DNA of 64,000 nucleotides from Lunularia cruciata (GCA_948567375.1 OX419756.1:32652552-32716551), one strand, 5' to 3'; counted from the first letter of the stretch, positions 34,093 through 47,003 are shown. Program-made: numbers and translations. The notes: generated by a model not told the origin, from the sequence alone.

Positions 34093-37000
34093 TGTGGTAC
34101 TCACATTTTTCATTTTTATCAAGTTTTAAGGAGGAAGTGCATTGTTAAAGCTAAAGGAAGGCTAAATGGAGAAGAAACAAGAAGAATGGTGTGTTTGGCA
34201 TAGACCTGAAGTTGACCTCGGGTTAGAGTCAGAAAGACTTGGGTCAAATGGATGGAAGTATAAATCCAAAGTCAAAGGACTTTGTATGAGGATGCACAAC
34301 CCAATTTGAAGAACTTGTAATAACTTTTCCTCAGGTCTAGCCAATCAAGAAAGTACATGTAAAGAAAGCAACTACCTTGGGATCAAGATGACATTGAGAG
34401 TGACAAAAAACCAACATGCAGAATTTGTATGTCAATTGATGATCAACTAGAGAATGATCAATCATCAAAAGACTATAAGATTGAGACTTTGTTGGAGTTT
34501 TGAAATGTAATAATGTTATTCCATGCCTCTCAATAGTTGGCCCAAAGGAGTATGGATCTTGGGTTTTGGGAAGGGTTTGATCTTTCAAAGACCAAGAGTG
34601 AGAAAGCACATGATGGCCCAAAGGGAAGTAAGTAGAATGTGTTGATAGGTCTTGCAATTTTTTGCTTTAAATGTAGTGGCAAGGATCAAGTCTTGAGCAC
34701 ACTTTGTACCACTTTTTTGGCTTGGAACTAAAATTTGAGCTTTTCAGGGTTCATGGCAAAAATTGCTACCAGCAATTGCAAAGACATGCCCAAGATAGAG
34801 GGAAAGAGAGGAAATTTGGCTCAATGGACTAAGTTAGACTAGAGACTAGTCATGGGAAGACAAGTAGGGGAAGTAGGAGGAGTCACTTTCTATTGGAAGT
34901 GTGATTCTTTAGAAGAAATTGCCAAGGTGAGAAATTTGTTTAGTGCACCTTGAACCAAGAATGGATACAAGGTGGATAGCTATAGAGACCTAGTATGAAG
35001 GAGGATAGTTAGTGCACTGATGGCCATGTTTAAGATAGAGTGAACCACCTATGTAACAATGCAATAGGTGGTGTTCTTTCACTAGTTGTTTGTAGGAGAG
35101 GCGGTAGATTGGGCAAAGTGCTTACATCAACAAGTAGGACAAATGATTACCAATTGGAGAATGGATATGCCGCCTCATTACTTTGTACCCTTTGCAGCCC
35201 ACTTCTACTTCAGATTAAACCTACTCAACTTAGAGGAGAGAGGAAGATGGTGTCCCACTTTCACCTTGATTTATGAAGAGTAGCGGATATGGACAAGCAA
35301 TGCTACATCAAGCAAGTTAGTGAAGGCAATGACTACTACCTCAAGAGCAGAAGGGAGAGGGTAGTATTAGTGGAAATCCCAAGGCCAAGGAAGAAAAGTA
35401 AACCTAAAGGGAAAATATTGCCATTACTGCCACAACATAAGAGGAAGTTGAATCCAAAGCCAGAGATGGTGGTGGTGAAGGACCTGTCTTTGGAGGAAGA
35501 ATCCAAAGGAGAATTCAAGTCAAAGTGTGGGGACTTGGGGGCAAAAGAAGAGTTCAATCTGCAAATTATGGAGTCCAACAACAAGAGTGAGGGAGAACCC
35601 AAAGTTCAACAATTAGTGGACAAGTTGTTGGAGAAGAAAAATGAGAGTTCCACAAGGTGATCGGCCATATGGAAGGAGGAGATGAGCCTTGCATAGCGTT
35701 ATTTGCAGTATAGTTAGAAGATGAATGAGCAAGAGAGACTGCCTTGGCATTTTTGAGGGTAGCAAGATCAAAGAGAAGAGCACAAGTTGTAGCTACAAGG
35801 CCAAGCAAAATGGAAGAAGAGAAAGGTGAAAGCTTGGATGGAGTAACTTTGTAGGTACAAAGATTGCATCTTTGGGTAAAAGCACTAGCCAAAGAAGTGT
35901 TGAACAAAGACAAAGACAAGGAAGATGCTAAAGGAGGATATGCTGAAATATCTGTCAAAGATCATTTGTCCTTTGTTGGTGCAACTACAAAGAAAGAAAG
36001 TGGAGTTGAAGAAAGACCATCTTGAAGTGAAGGATGAGCTACAAGTAGTAAGGTACTTGAGTGGAGAGACCCCAAAGTTAAGGAGTAAGCTAACTCAAGG
36101 AGAGAAGGAACCCAAAGAACTTTGGGATGAGGCAATTCTTTGTAAGAAGAGTTTTGATACCTTGCAAGAGAACTTCTTGAAGCGCGGTGAAGAGTTGAAG
36201 GAGTAGAAGGCATCATTCAAGACGATGAAGAGTGAAGTCACTAATGTGAGGTTTCAAAATCATACACTCAAAGGCAATCACAATAATGATGGAGCAAGAG
36301 CTGGAGAGTCTGAGAAAGAGTGTAGCGGAGAAGGATCAAGCTTGGCAATGAGAACTGACTATTAAACATTAGGAGGAAGACAAATTGTGGGGTTTGATCA
36401 AAAGCGTAGAAGCTCAACTAGTCTAGAATGTGGAAGAGAAGCAGGCATTAAGGTGAAATTTGAGGACAAGTTGACAATGTATCGGAACTAGTTGGAAGTA
36501 GAGACAAGTAAGGAGAAGATAGTTCCAAGGATGGAGTCAGATTCAATAGAAGAAGTTGTTGTGGAGTTGAAGGTGATACTAAGTATTGACACCAAGTTTA
36601 AGTTGCAGGAGGTGAGACTACATGAATTGAAATTGTTGGTGCAAGAGACATGGAATAAGAAGGCAAAGGATGTTGATTTGAATAAGCTTCTGATTTGCCT
36701 AAGAGACCGGGTAGATAGGACAATTGTAGAAGTAGGAGACAATGTCTTAGATTGGATTTTAGTTAGATCAGACTTGGATAAACTTCATAATGACATGAAA
36801 GTAAATGCTAATCTGAAGTCATAGAAGTAGGAGTGTATATGTCTTTGGGTGAGTTGACAGAGACATTAGGAAAGATTGGGTTAGAGAATAAGAATGTAGA
36901 TAGATTACCCATGACTTCAATTGCAGTTCAGACTAAAGAGGTGATAGAAATAAAAGAAGATGTAGAAGTTATGGATAAGCCCAAAGTATAGGATATGAAG

Positions 37001-37110
37001 GAAGGATCTTGGGTTTAGAAGCCAAAGTCAAGGTATACATCAGATCGGATTAGTAACAGTTTATAGAAGAGATATGAAGAGGAAGATATGAAGAGGTGGT
37101 TTGTCATTTT
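34093..37110 (+). mobile_element. old solo LTR (giant-LTR gypsy family), left part
   Basis: It starts TGTGGTACTCAC directly after AGAAG (34088-34092). The matching target duplication AGAAG lies at 51772-51776, right after the LTR end GTTGTCACA. Reading from 34093 to 37110 and on from 50806 gives about 3.77 kb, the length of the young LTRs. There is no PBS, PPT or internal region, so it is a solo LTR. It is split by the young element with target duplication ATTTT. Confidence 0.92.
34910..36970 (+). pseudogene. relic of the LTR-borne ORF in the old solo LTR
   Basis: Recognisable segments follow the order of the young LTR ORF: TKNGYKVDSYRD and PPHYFVPFAAHFYFRLNLLN (34950-35280); the basic/acidic middle (35289-35660, with EPKVQQLVDKLL); coiled-coil parts (35925-36206); and RLHELKLLVQET with a conserved tail (36492-36824). 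Stops and frameshifts are numerous. At the position of the TGA shared by both young LTRs this copy is open. Confidence 0.8.
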
Positions 37111-40100
37111 TGTGACAACCTGGCAAATATCACTTTTGCGGTAATCGGGTAAGTAAAGTTTGTTCCCGCAGAGATACGAGTCAGAAATGTCCAAATACAA
37201 AGCAAAGTAACAATTTAGTTCTTCTTGGTTGTGTCTTTAATCTCTCAGGTAGAAACCACACCCAAAAGAGAGTAACAAGCACTGACTCGCAGTCTTGTCA
37301 CAAATTAACACTCCATAATCACAACTCCATCAAATCTTTCCAAACAATCTTGATTGTGATGATTCAGGCTCTCCCAAAAATGGCACTTCACTGCAATCGA
37401 CTTTGCCTCAGAATTGTGTTCCACCCCTCCACTGAAGGCACAACTTCCTCGATCAAAATTGCTTCACATCAACTTTGTACTGCACTCCTAAATGCAGAAT
37501 ACTACCAACACTACAATTCTTCTCAGATCTGTCAAGGCATTGCTTTGATTGCACTTCACTCAAGATCAAACACACAGAATGAAGATCAAGGCTGTAGAAT
37601 CCAACATCCAACAAACACTCTGACTTGCACTTCAAATTTCTCCAAACACTCACAAACACAATTACAAAGTTGATACTCGGAATCAAGCTCAAGCGACGAG
37701 CATTGCTTCACAACACTTTGCTTTATCTATTCTCAAAAATAATGAGCACTGAACAACAATTTCCTACGAATGCCACTCTTAAGTAGTGAACAATCGATAG
37801 TTCTAACAACTATACCGTTCTACCACAACTGTTCTAACCTGCAGATCCAAAATGACAATGCACCTCTTCATATCTGCTCCTTCAAATCTCAAATCGGTTA
37901 CTAATCCGATCCGATGTCTACTTCTTCCTTGGCTTTCAAACCCGAACCCGAAGTAATCTTACTTCCTACTACATTTTCCTTGGGTTTCACATCTCCTACT
38001 TCTTCTACCAGATCCAGCAATTCTCTTTCCTGATCTGAAATTGCACTAGAGGGTAGTCTATCTAACTCTTCATTTTTCAACCCACTCTTCTTTAATGTCT
38101 CTGAGGGCAACTCCAAAGACATTTGGATTCCTATGTTATCTACTTCAAGTTTTGCCTTAACATCCTGCCAAAGCTTTTCTAACTCTATTCTCACTAAGTC
38201 TAATCTAATTGAGATGTTATCCTCTACCTCTAAAATCTTTCTGTCTACACGAGTTCTGAGACTAATTAACAAGGCATTCAAATCAGTATCTTTCGCTTGT
38301 CTTTGCCTCGTCTCCTGCACCAACAACTTCAACTCATGCAGTCGCGCTTCTTCAATTTGAATGCTGGCTTTTGTACTTAACATTGCATTTACTCTGAGGA
38401 CTATTTCCTTCAATGGCTCCAATCTTGTCTTTCGTTCTCATTCCCGATCTGCAAGCCATTCCTCTCTGTACATCGCCAACTCTTCTTTGAACTCGGCCTT
38501 CACCGCTTCCTTCTCTTTCTCCTTCTGTATGATTTTCTCTTCCTGATTACGAAGTAATTCTCGTAATCTCTCTTCTTCTCTATACCGCACAGACAACTCT
38601 CTTTGCCAGAGTTGCTTCTTCTCCTCCATACTCTCCATCACTTGATTGAGCTCTTGATCCTTTGATGCTACCCTCGCCATAGCATGGATAGGCTCTACTC
38701 TTGAATCAGCAAACTGTTGCTTCAAGATTTCAAATTCAGCTACTTGTCTCTCCCTTGCAATGTCACTCTTCCTCGCAAGATCCTCTCGATAACTCACTTC
38801 TCTCTTTAGGTCTTCGATTACCTGACTTCTCTCTACTGCTTCCGCTTGCAGTACTTTTCTCTCCTCCTCACCTTGGGTTACACGCTTCTTCAACTCCAAG
38901 TTCTCTTCTTCTAATCTTGATAAGACCTGCAAAACAGTCTTTACCTCTGGACATGTAGACTGCATCTCCTTCTTCTTCTGTTCCAACTTCACCAACAGCA
39001 GGCACACTACTTCTTGCAGGTAATCTACTCCATTATTGGCAACTTCTTCCTCCCACGGAGTGGTCTCTCTTCTTTCTTCATGTTCTCCCGATACTCGCCT
39101 TCTTCTCTAGAGTCGTTGTATCAAAATTGACGCCTCACTGCCCGAGCTTTCTTCTACCTCTTCCTTCACTCTACTCGGCCCCGCCTCACACTTGGCCTTA
39201 CGTCTTGAGCAAACTCCTCGCTGTACTGCAATCTTCTTCTCCTCGAGCATCGATACTTCATCTTCCAGCGCCGCATTGTCTTCGGCTTCTACTTCGGCTT
39301 GCACTTCTTCTTTGTATTCTTCAGCCGCTGGTGCCGAGGTCATTTCTCCACCGTCTTCACTGTCACTGCTAGTATCTCCACTCTGCAGTGTCAGCTCAGG
39401 TTCCTCCTCACGTTCCGAGTCCTCCGTCTTGAGCTTGGCTTCGCCTTCTGAGTCTTCATCTTCTGACTCAATCACCACCATTCCTTGCCTCGGGTTATTT
39501 TTTTGCATCTTCCGAGGTTTCTTGTTTTCTTCGGCTTCTGCTTGCCGAGTTCTCTTCTTCGTCGAGGTACTTACAATGACCTCCACATTTTTCCTTGTCT
39601 TTGCGTAGTAGTCCTCCATGCTCTGGATTTGGAGAATGTATTGCTGCTCCTCCACATCGACTTCTCTTCTCAAGTCAGGATGGAAATAAGACACCATTCT
39701 ATTGCGCTCTGCCAAATTGAGCAAATTCAACCCGAGGTAGAAATGTGCTACAAATGGTACAATGTAGTGTGGAGGCAACTTGTCCCATAGATTCCACACC
39801 ATTTGCCTTGTTCTCCTGTGAAAACACCTTGCCCAGTTGATCGGTTCTCCTGCAAATAACTTGTGAAAGAACACCGCTTGGTGTTTCATCACATAAGTGG
39901 TTCTCTCCGGCTTCAGGATGGCCATTAGTGCACTCACAATTCCTCTCCTCATAGGGTCTTTGTAGCTCTCCACTTTGTACCCATTCTTTGTTCTCTTCGA
40001 CGAGAAGGCATCTCTCACTTCGTGCAATTCTTGGGCTATCTCTCCTTTCCCCAAGAACGTGGCTCCCTGCTCCAAACCCGCCTCCTTCCCGAGTACAAGT

Positions 40101-40887
40101 CTCCAATCTGACTCTGTCCAGCAAGTTAAATTTCCTCTCTTCCCTTCTTCCTCGGGACCATCAAGACATTTACTCTCGATGATTTCTGTCATGAATCCTG
40201 GAAAACTTACGTTCTAGTTCCATGCCTAAAAAGTGATCCAAAGTCGGCTCAAGACTTTGATCCTCGCTACTACATCTAATCTCCGAATTGCATGATTTCT
40301 CACTGCAAATTTGGAGTTCTTCTTCCCTCCTCCCATCTCTTTTGCTTTCTTATTGTCTCTCTATTTCTCTCTCGCAACTTCTCCCTTGCGCACTAACACG
40401 AGTCCAACTCTATTTTCCTTTCCCCGATCACCTACAAGACGACTCCTCAACGGCAAAGGAAAATTGCTCGACATTTTGTCATTGCAGTTTTGATTTTTAT
40501 AGAGTTGCACTTCTTTTTCTTCCGTCACTTCGAGTTTCTACCGAGAAATCACACCTCCGGCATGCACCTGTCACTGTCAATCAACCTTTGCGCGTATGAG
40601 CCGCCAGTTTTGAAATGGCCCCTTCTTGAATTTCTCGCCCCAACAAAAGGTTGTTAGACTATCTTCGCCTCAAGTTGAGCTCCCCCCGATTCGAAGACAA
40701 GTTACTTCATATTGTATGCTGACACGGCATTTCCGAGTACTTCACCTTATGACCCAAAGTCACTTTACTTTGGGTTTCATCCCAAAGACAATTTTCTTTG
40801 CCTTCTTCGGCCATATAGGCGCAATCCGACTTCTTTATACACTTCTTCTCCTTTATTTTGAAAAAAACAAAAAATGTGGGCACCACA
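37111..40887 (-). mobile_element. 3' LTR of the 13.7-kb element
   Basis: On the minus strand it starts TGTGGTGCCC at 40887, right after the PPT, and ends GTTGTCACA at 37111. It contains the LTR ORF (37901-40192). A TATA-type CTATAAAAATC lies at about 40494-40504, some 300 bp upstream of the ORF. Confidence 0.95.
37901..40192 (-). pseudogene. LTR ORF, 3' LTR copy (coiled-coil protein)
   Basis: One frame of 764 codons, read from 40192 to 37901 and broken by TAG at 39107-39109 and TGA at 38438-38440. Residues 1-180: globular, with MTEIIESKCL, TKNGYKVESYKDPMRRGIVS and PPHYIVPFVAHFYL. About 200-360: Lys/Arg-rich then highly acidic Glu/Asp/Ser tracts. About 390-584: Glu/Lys/Arg/Leu heptads (ELKKRVTQGEEERKVLQ) typical of a coiled coil. 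The last 170 residues include LHELKLLVQETRQRQAK and end AKEEVDIGSD. I recognise no family; it is not Gag or Pol. The TGA is shared with the other LTR, the TAG is not. Confidence 0.8.
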
Positions 40888-40903
40888 TACCCCCTCCCTC
40901 AAA
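40888..40903 (-). promoter_or_regulatory. polypurine tract of the 13.7-kb element
   Basis: On the minus strand TTTGAGGGAGGGGGTA directly precedes the 3' LTR start TGTGGTGCCC. It primes plus-strand synthesis. Confidence 0.9.
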
Positions 40904-42554
40904 TGTGAGCTTCCCCGCAAACATAGACCTCGGGTGTCTTAGAAACTTCCGAGTCTATGGTCCAATATCTCCAAACTCTCCACCCATTTACTCGAGTGGC
41001 AAAAGGATTACCTTCCAAATCGACGAGTTGAATGGATCCATTTTTGTAAAGATGAAGAACTCGACAGGGACCCATCCATCTCAAATGCAACTTGCTTGGA
41101 AAAAATATTTGGCGATTGTCATATAACAAAACCAAATCCCCTTCTCGTACAGTCACAGGCTTGATTCTCTGATCGTGCTTGACTTTTCTCTGTGCTTGTA
41201 CTTCTTTTGTGGTTTGCATTGCATCGTCTCTTTTCTCTTCTAACCATATCAGTTGATGAATCCGAAGATCTTGACTTTCCTCTTCCGACATTCATTCTTT
41301 GCACAGAACTCGATATGTCAGAACTTCAAATTCAACTGGTAGTATAGGATGCAAGCCATATGTCAAGAAGTATGGGGTTTGTTTGGTTGTAATCTTCTCT
41401 GTCGTTTGATAGGCCCATAACGCGGCTGGTAATTTTGTATCCCAGTCTTAGGCATAATTGACGGTCACCTTATTCAAATTTTTACAAAGTAACCCATTTG
41501 CTTTTTCCGTTAAGCCATTTGCTTTTGGGTTATAAGGAGTCATCTTCCGATGTTTAATCTGAAAATACTTGGTTAACGCCTCCATTACCGAGTTCAAAAA
41601 ATGTGTTCCTTGGTCACTGACCAATTCCAGAGGACACCCATATCGGGAGATGATGTTTCGAAAGAATAATTCCGCCACAGTTTCAGCATCATCTCTGCGA
41701 GTTGCTTCCGCTTCAACCATCTTGGTAGCATAGTCAGTGCAAACCAAAATGTAGCGCTTTCTTGTGACTCGGGTCACTAGTTGAATGGGACCCACAAAAT
41801 CAATCCCCCATTTCTCAAAGGAGGCCAAAGGCAAAATTTGTCTCAAAGGCCATTGAGAAGTAGCCGTCGGCTTCCCCGTTCTCTGACACGCATCACAGCT
41901 TTGGATATGAGCATGTACATCTTTGTACATTGTAGGCCACCAATACCCTACCAAAAGAATTTTCTTTATAGTATTCTTCAGAGCATAGTGTCCTTCCGAT
42001 GCCTCGGAGTGTAAAGATTCAATCACTCCTCCTACGTTGTATGACTCCAAGCATCGCCGAAGTACTTTGTCTTTGCCTATCTTAAATAAAATGCTGTGTT
42101 TAAGCTGGTACGGCCCCATTTTCCTGAGAAAGACTGCCCGCTGTTCCAGATCCATCCCCTCAGGACAATGGAGAGTATTCAGATAATTATATTCATCTGC
42201 ATACCTCGTACTTCTCATTGCTGATAAGTGATACAACTCTTTGTCAGGGAACCAATCGTCAATTTCCCACTCCTGGTGTTGAGTTTCTAACCTGGACAGG
42301 AAGTCCACATTCGAATGCAAAGCTTCCTTCCTCACTTGTACAGTATACGTGAACTCTTGTAATAACAAGATCCATCTTGCAATTTGTCCCGATAAATCTG
42401 CCTTCTTGACCAGATGTTGCAATGCATAATGGTCAACATAGAAGACATACTCATATCCCAACAAATGATGACAAAATTTCTTGCAGGCATACACCATTCC
42501 GAGTGCTTCTCTTTTAGTCATCGAATAGTTCTTTTCAGAAACTGAAAGTTGCAT
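40899..42554 (-). pseudogene. integrase and RNase H end, broken
   Basis: The first frame (41448-42554, 368 codons) begins inside RNase H (REALGMVYACKKF; FYVDHYALQHL). Integrase follows with zinc residues H182, H189, C220 and C223, and the catalytic triad D252 (GIDFVGPI), D314 (LVSDQGTHF) and E350 (NGLTEKAN), with 35 residues between the last two. Stops near 41446 and 41292 interrupt the C-terminal part, which continues to 40899 with VREGDLVLLYDNRQ and LRWMGPCRVLHLYKNGSIQL. There is no chromodomain. Catalytic residues are intact; the stops alone disable it. Confidence 0.93.
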
Positions 42555-42568
42555 AATCTAGCTAGCAG

Positions 42569-44623
42569 CTATCTAAAGCTAGCATAATACACCGGGTAGT
42601 CCTTCTTCTTCTCGTCCTTCTGACTTAAGACAACCCCGATGGCCATGGACGAAGTGTCCACATACACATGAAAAGGGACGTCCCAATTTGGGGCCCTCAT
42701 GACTAGTGCTTCAACCAGTTTCTTCTTCAACACCTGGAAAGCTTCTTCTTGATGTGCTTCACACAGATAGTCTTTGGATTTCTTCAAAAGCTTTGTAAGT
42801 GGTACAGCAAGCACTGCATAGTTTGACACGAAGCGTCTGTAATATCCAACATGTCCCAAGAAGGCTCTCAGCTCCCGGATGTTCTTTGGGGATTCCAAAG
42901 CTGCGATTATCTTAACCTTCTCAACATCGACTTCAATACCTTGGCTTGACACCCGATGCCCCAAAAGAATTCCCTCCTTCATTGCAAAGAAGCATTTCTC
43001 TGGGTGTAATGACAAGCCGGCAAAACGACACCTTTCAAACATTTGGCGAAGGTAATCTATATGTACATCTCTTTGCCCAAACACACAAAAGTCATCAATA
43101 AAAACTTCGACAAATTTGCGCAAGAAATCCTTGAAGATCAAATTCATCATCCGCTGGAAAGTAGTGGGAGCATTACACAACCCAAAGGGCATTTGATTGT
43201 AAGTGAAAGTGCCCCAATCGGTTGTGAATGTAGTTTTATCCTTGTCTTCTTCTCGAATGGATACTTGATTGTACCTTGAAAATCCATCGAGAAAACTATA
43301 ATAAGGATACCCAACTACCTGATCTAAAATTGTATCGGTAAAAGGCAAGGGATGATGATCTTTCCTTGTAACTACGTTCAATTTTTGGAAGTCTTGGCAC
43401 ACTCGGATCTTCCCTGTTTTCTTCTTCGAGACAATGACAATGGGGGAGATCCATTCACTACTTAAGACAGGGAAGATGATTCCGGCCCCTAAGTACTTAT
43501 TGATTTCATCTTTCACCAAAAGCGAGTACTTCGGGTTCAGGCGGTATTGTCGTTGCCAAACCGGAACTACACCTTCAATCATATCAATCCGGTGTTCTCC
43601 AAATTCTTGTGGAATACCCGGCATTTGATCAATCGACCAGGCGAATACATCCCGGAACTCTATAAACAGGGCAGTGTATCCTGCCAACTCCTCCGAAGTA
43701 ACTGTCTTTGAGATCTTTAAAATGTTTCCTTCAATGAGTAACACCTCTTGACAGTCATCGAGGTTGATGACTCCTTCAACGTGGCTTACTCGGCTTATCC
43801 CGAGGCAAGCGGCCATCAAACCCCCTTCCTCCAAGTCAGGTTCACCTGAGGTGAGGTCATATGGATCTTTGTCGTCAACCTCTACCTCGTAGCATTCCAA
43901 GTAATTAACTTGGACTTTGTCTTCGGATTCATCCTCCTCTTCTGACAAACTTGTTTCCCCGAGATGGGGAACCTTCGTCCAACTCACAGTCACCAGCTTC
44001 TGATCTTTGGACGAAATGTCCTTGAATCTTAACTTCTGCTGATGCCAATCCACTACAACTTGGGCACTATACAACCAGGGTCTGCCAATCAACAGAGGGT
44101 AACCAGTTTTTGTCACTGGCCGCAACACGATGTAATTCAACTTGAAGGGTACCCCTCCAATGATCGTGGTAATGTTCAACAGCATGCCCAAGGGCCGTCT
44201 CCTAGTTTGGTCTGCAAACTTCAAAACTCGGGGTGTTGGTTCAAACGTATGATACCCAAGTCGATTCGCAGTATCTTTGATCATGACATTCACACCGGAC
44301 CCAGAGTCAATGGGTATCGATGTGATCATGCACCTTGTAATCTCTGCGTCTACCTTGGGAGATCCCAAATCTTCTTGTTCAATACAATAGATAGCAGGCA
44401 GGTCCTTCTTTGACATCGACCTCACCTTCTTGAGGGCCAAATTAAGCTGTCTCTTGTACAGCTTGTTATCTTCCCACAATTGCTTAAATGTAACATTGGC
44501 ATTTGTGGTGGCCAGATCGGCTACAATATCATATTGGGGAACTCCTCCCAATTTGACCGTCTTCGTCTTCAGCTTTGGGTTCGAGGACTCTCCATGCTCC
44601 CTCTTGACTTCGGGACGCTTCAA
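42569..44623 (-). CDS. protease-reverse transcriptase (pol, N-terminal 684 codons)
   Basis: Open for 684 codons. Aspartic protease: IPIDSGSGVNVM with D106 (DSGS rather than the common DSGA/DTGA). RT: SPIVIVSKKKTGKIRVCQDF (393-412), motif A SFLDGFSRYNQ, motif B MPFGLCNAPTTFQRMM (478-493), motif C VFIDDFCVFG with D510-D511. RNase H starts with FHVYVDTSSMAIGVVLSQ (D656). The frame ends at a small filler insertion near 42550-42580 that shifts RNase H out of frame. It would be made as part of a Gag-Pol or separate pol ORF; the upstream frame reaches about 44700 without a clear ATG. Confidence 0.93.
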   Translation of the reverse strand: MKRPEVKREHGESSNPKLKTKTVKLGGVPQYDIVADLATTNANVTFKQLWEDNKLYKRQLNLALKKVRSMSKKDLPAIYCIEQEDLGSPKVDAEITRCMITSIPIDSGSGVNVMIKDTANRLGYHTFEPTPRVLKFADQTRRRPLGMLLNITTIIGGVPFKLNYIVLRPVTKTGYPLLIGRPWLYSAQVVVDWHQQKLRFKDISSKDQKLVTVSWTKVPHLGETSLSEEEDESEDKVQVNYLECYEVEVDDKDPYDLTSGEPDLEEGGLMAACLGISRVSHVEGVINLDDCQEVLLIEGNILKISKTVTSEELAGYTALFIEFRDVFAWSIDQMPGIPQEFGEHRIDMIEGVVPVWQRQYRLNPKYSLLVKDEINKYLGAGIIFPVLSSEWISPIVIVSKKKTGKIRVCQDFQKLNVVTRKDHHPLPFTDTILDQVVGYPYYSFLDGFSRYNQVSIREEDKDKTTFTTDWGTFTYNQMPFGLCNAPTTFQRMMNLIFKDFLRKFVEVFIDDFCVFGQRDVHIDYLRQMFERCRFAGLSLHPEKCFFAMKEGILLGHRVSSQGIEVDVEKVKIIAALESPKNIRELRAFLGHVGYYRRFVSNYAVLAVPLTKLLKKSKDYLCEAHQEEAFQVLKKKLVEALVMRAPNWDVPFHVYVDTSSMAIGVVLSQKDEKKKDYPVYYASFR

Positions 44624-44808
44624 AATGGTGACGGGCTTGCTGATGGCCTTAACCCGAGCTTCCTCGGGTTGGCCTACCTTGGCTTGGATCAGACCCTTTA
44701 CTTTGGATCAGATGTCCGCCGGAAAAATTGGAGACTTCGTCTTCTTCTCTTCTTCTCTTCTTCCAAACTCAGTTCCTGAGTCATGAGTAAGGCTTCCGTT
44801 AATTCTTT

Positions 44809-46990
44809 CTACAAGGCTTTAGCTTTAGCTTTTGCGAGGATCTTTTCCTCCTTGGCCGAAAGAATGGCTTTTGTGCGCTGTCTCTTTGCCTTTCGGGAAG
44901 ACGACAAGGTCGTACTCAGTTCTTTGGAATCACGCTTCTTCTTGCTGGAGCGTGTCTCAACTTTCAAAATTTCAAGGTCTGGCCATTCTCCTTCTGAGGC
45001 CGGACTCCCTTCTTGAGGTCTTTCTTCCTCAAGAGTAATGCAATTTACATTTGTATCCCCCTTCGGCTGAAGTGCTGCACACTCAGTGGGGGTTTGTACA
45101 TATTTTATAGGAGGCTTCGGGTTCGGTGGGTGAGGGCATTGGTTGCCCGTATGCCCTGATCCTTTACAATTTCCACATAGGGGAACGTACCCAATTTGCC
45201 TTCTTGGCTCGGGACAATTTGGAGACCAATGTCCCATCGAGCCACAATTATAACAGGCTCCAGGCGCAACATTCTGAGGGCAATTTTGGTTGCTCATCGG
45301 TGGTCTTTGTGAAGGAGCATTGGGATTATACTCCCTGGATCCAAACCGTGGACCTTGATACGATGTGCTCGGTTGAGGCTGTACCTCCTGAGTTTGGTAC
45401 ACCGCCTCTTCGTCCTTGTCTTGGTTCCATCCCGGAACCCAATCAATCTGCTGCACCGGGAATGCATTATGAGTATTGCATTCTGTGTTGGCATGGCCGG
45501 ATTTGCCACATGCGGTGCACCACACATTAGATCGTCCAAATGCTGGGGCCTTTCTTTGGTCCTTAGCCCCAATCATCTGGATCTTGAAATCCGAAAACTC
45601 CTTGATGAGGGCATCCAGCTTCGTATCCGCCTTATGTACACTCTTGGCTGGAGGAGTCACTGGTTTCTTGCCTCCATGTCTTCTAACTCGTCTTGGCTTT
45701 GATTCTTCTTCAGATTCCGAAGAAGAGCTCAAAGATGTAGAGGATTCGTCCGAAGAAGGGGAGGTGCTGCGTGAAGCTCTCCTTCTAGGCTTCTTGCCCT
45801 TCTTCTCCTGATTTCTTTGGTTACCGGCAGAGTGAGAGTGGGCCGCTTCATAACGAGCGACATGTTTGAGTACTTTGTCTAGGGAAGTTACATTCCTCTC
45901 CCTGGCAAAGATTTGTATCTCTGGTGAAAGGCCCCCGAGGAACCAGGTAATGGCTTGGGCATCGGAGTATCCCACCATCCTCGATTGCTTGGGAACTCGG
46001 TTCAGTAGTGCCATGAACCGCTCAGAGTAGTCTCTCAACTTCTCCTTCTTGCCTCGGTCCAAATTGTTGAGTGCCGCAAAGACACTTGTATCATAGTCAA
46101 CCTCCCGGAATTGTTCCAAAAAGTTGTTTCTCAAGTCTGCACAGTCCGATGGTACAAACCCCTTCTAAGTCACATGGGTGTACTAGCTCTGTGCTTTCTT
46201 GCAAAGCAGACTTGGAAAAATTCTCAGTCGATCCGCCGAGTCATGCTCCTTGTTAGCAAAGAAGATGACTTCAAATTCTTTGATGAATTCATCAGGGTCT
46301 TTGTCTTGTTCTGTCCCCTTATACTTCTAATAGGCGTGTCGGGTGACAGGGAGCAAAGTCATCGTTCAATGCACTGGGATCGGCTGAGGTAATGTGGAAC
46401 TTGACGGAACGGAAGAATTGGCTGGAATTGACGCCGTGTTGTCAGCCTAGGGATTCCAATTCATCAAATTCAAGGTAGGGTCTTCTTCAACAATTTCTGC
46501 TGTGAGGGTGTTGACTTCAATCCGAGTGGAAGATTCAAGATCAACACCTTCGATGGGTTCTTCAAAATTCCTTCGGGACAACCGAGGAATCGTTTGTAGA
46601 AGATATTGACACTCGTCTTCAGTAAGTGTTCGTGCTATCTTTTCTCAAACAAAGGTCTTCAAGGAAACAACTTCCTTTACAGCTCTAGGGGAAGTTGGTG
46701 TACTGGGCCACAATGCATATGTTTGCCCACTCGATTCTTTCTTCTTCTTGGAAGAAGAAGGAGATGCAAAATAGCCTTGCCAACCGCCTTTGCGTTTCTT
46801 GTGGTCGAGTTCTCGTAGGGCTTCTTGCACTTCATGAAGGAGTTGAAACTCCAACGCCTCTCGCTCAGACGTTTGTCTTCTTCACGCTGAAGTGCTCGTC
46901 TTCGAGCTCTCTCTTCCTATTGTTCTTTCAATGCAGACATTCATATTGCATTGATACCGAGTTTCCAATTTGGCTTCGTATTCTTCCACT
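44809..46990 (-). pseudogene. gag, three zinc knuckles, N-terminal part broken
   Basis: The intact 441-codon part (44809-46134) has a capsid-like segment (EKLRDYSERFMALLNRVP, WFLGGLSPEIQIF), an Arg/Ser-rich stretch and three CCHC knuckles: CTACGKSGHANTEC (206-219), CYNCGSMGHWSPNC (294-307) and CGNCKGSGHTGNQC (320-333). It ends with a Lys-rich tail. Upstream, minus-strand coding continues with stops: TEQDKDPDEFIKEFEVIFF near 46290, TEDECQYLLQTIPRLS near 46590 and ELDHKKRKGGWQGYF near 46790, reaching towards the PBS. Gag packages the element RNA. Confidence 0.9.
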
Positions 46991-47003
46991 TCTGAGATTT
47001 GTA

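Noticed and set aside
39127-39608. Long plus-strand Ser/Leu-rich frames inside the LTRs (also at 48955-49527).
   Set aside because: They are the complement of the acidic Glu/Asp/Ser tracts of the minus-strand LTR ORF, not separate genes.
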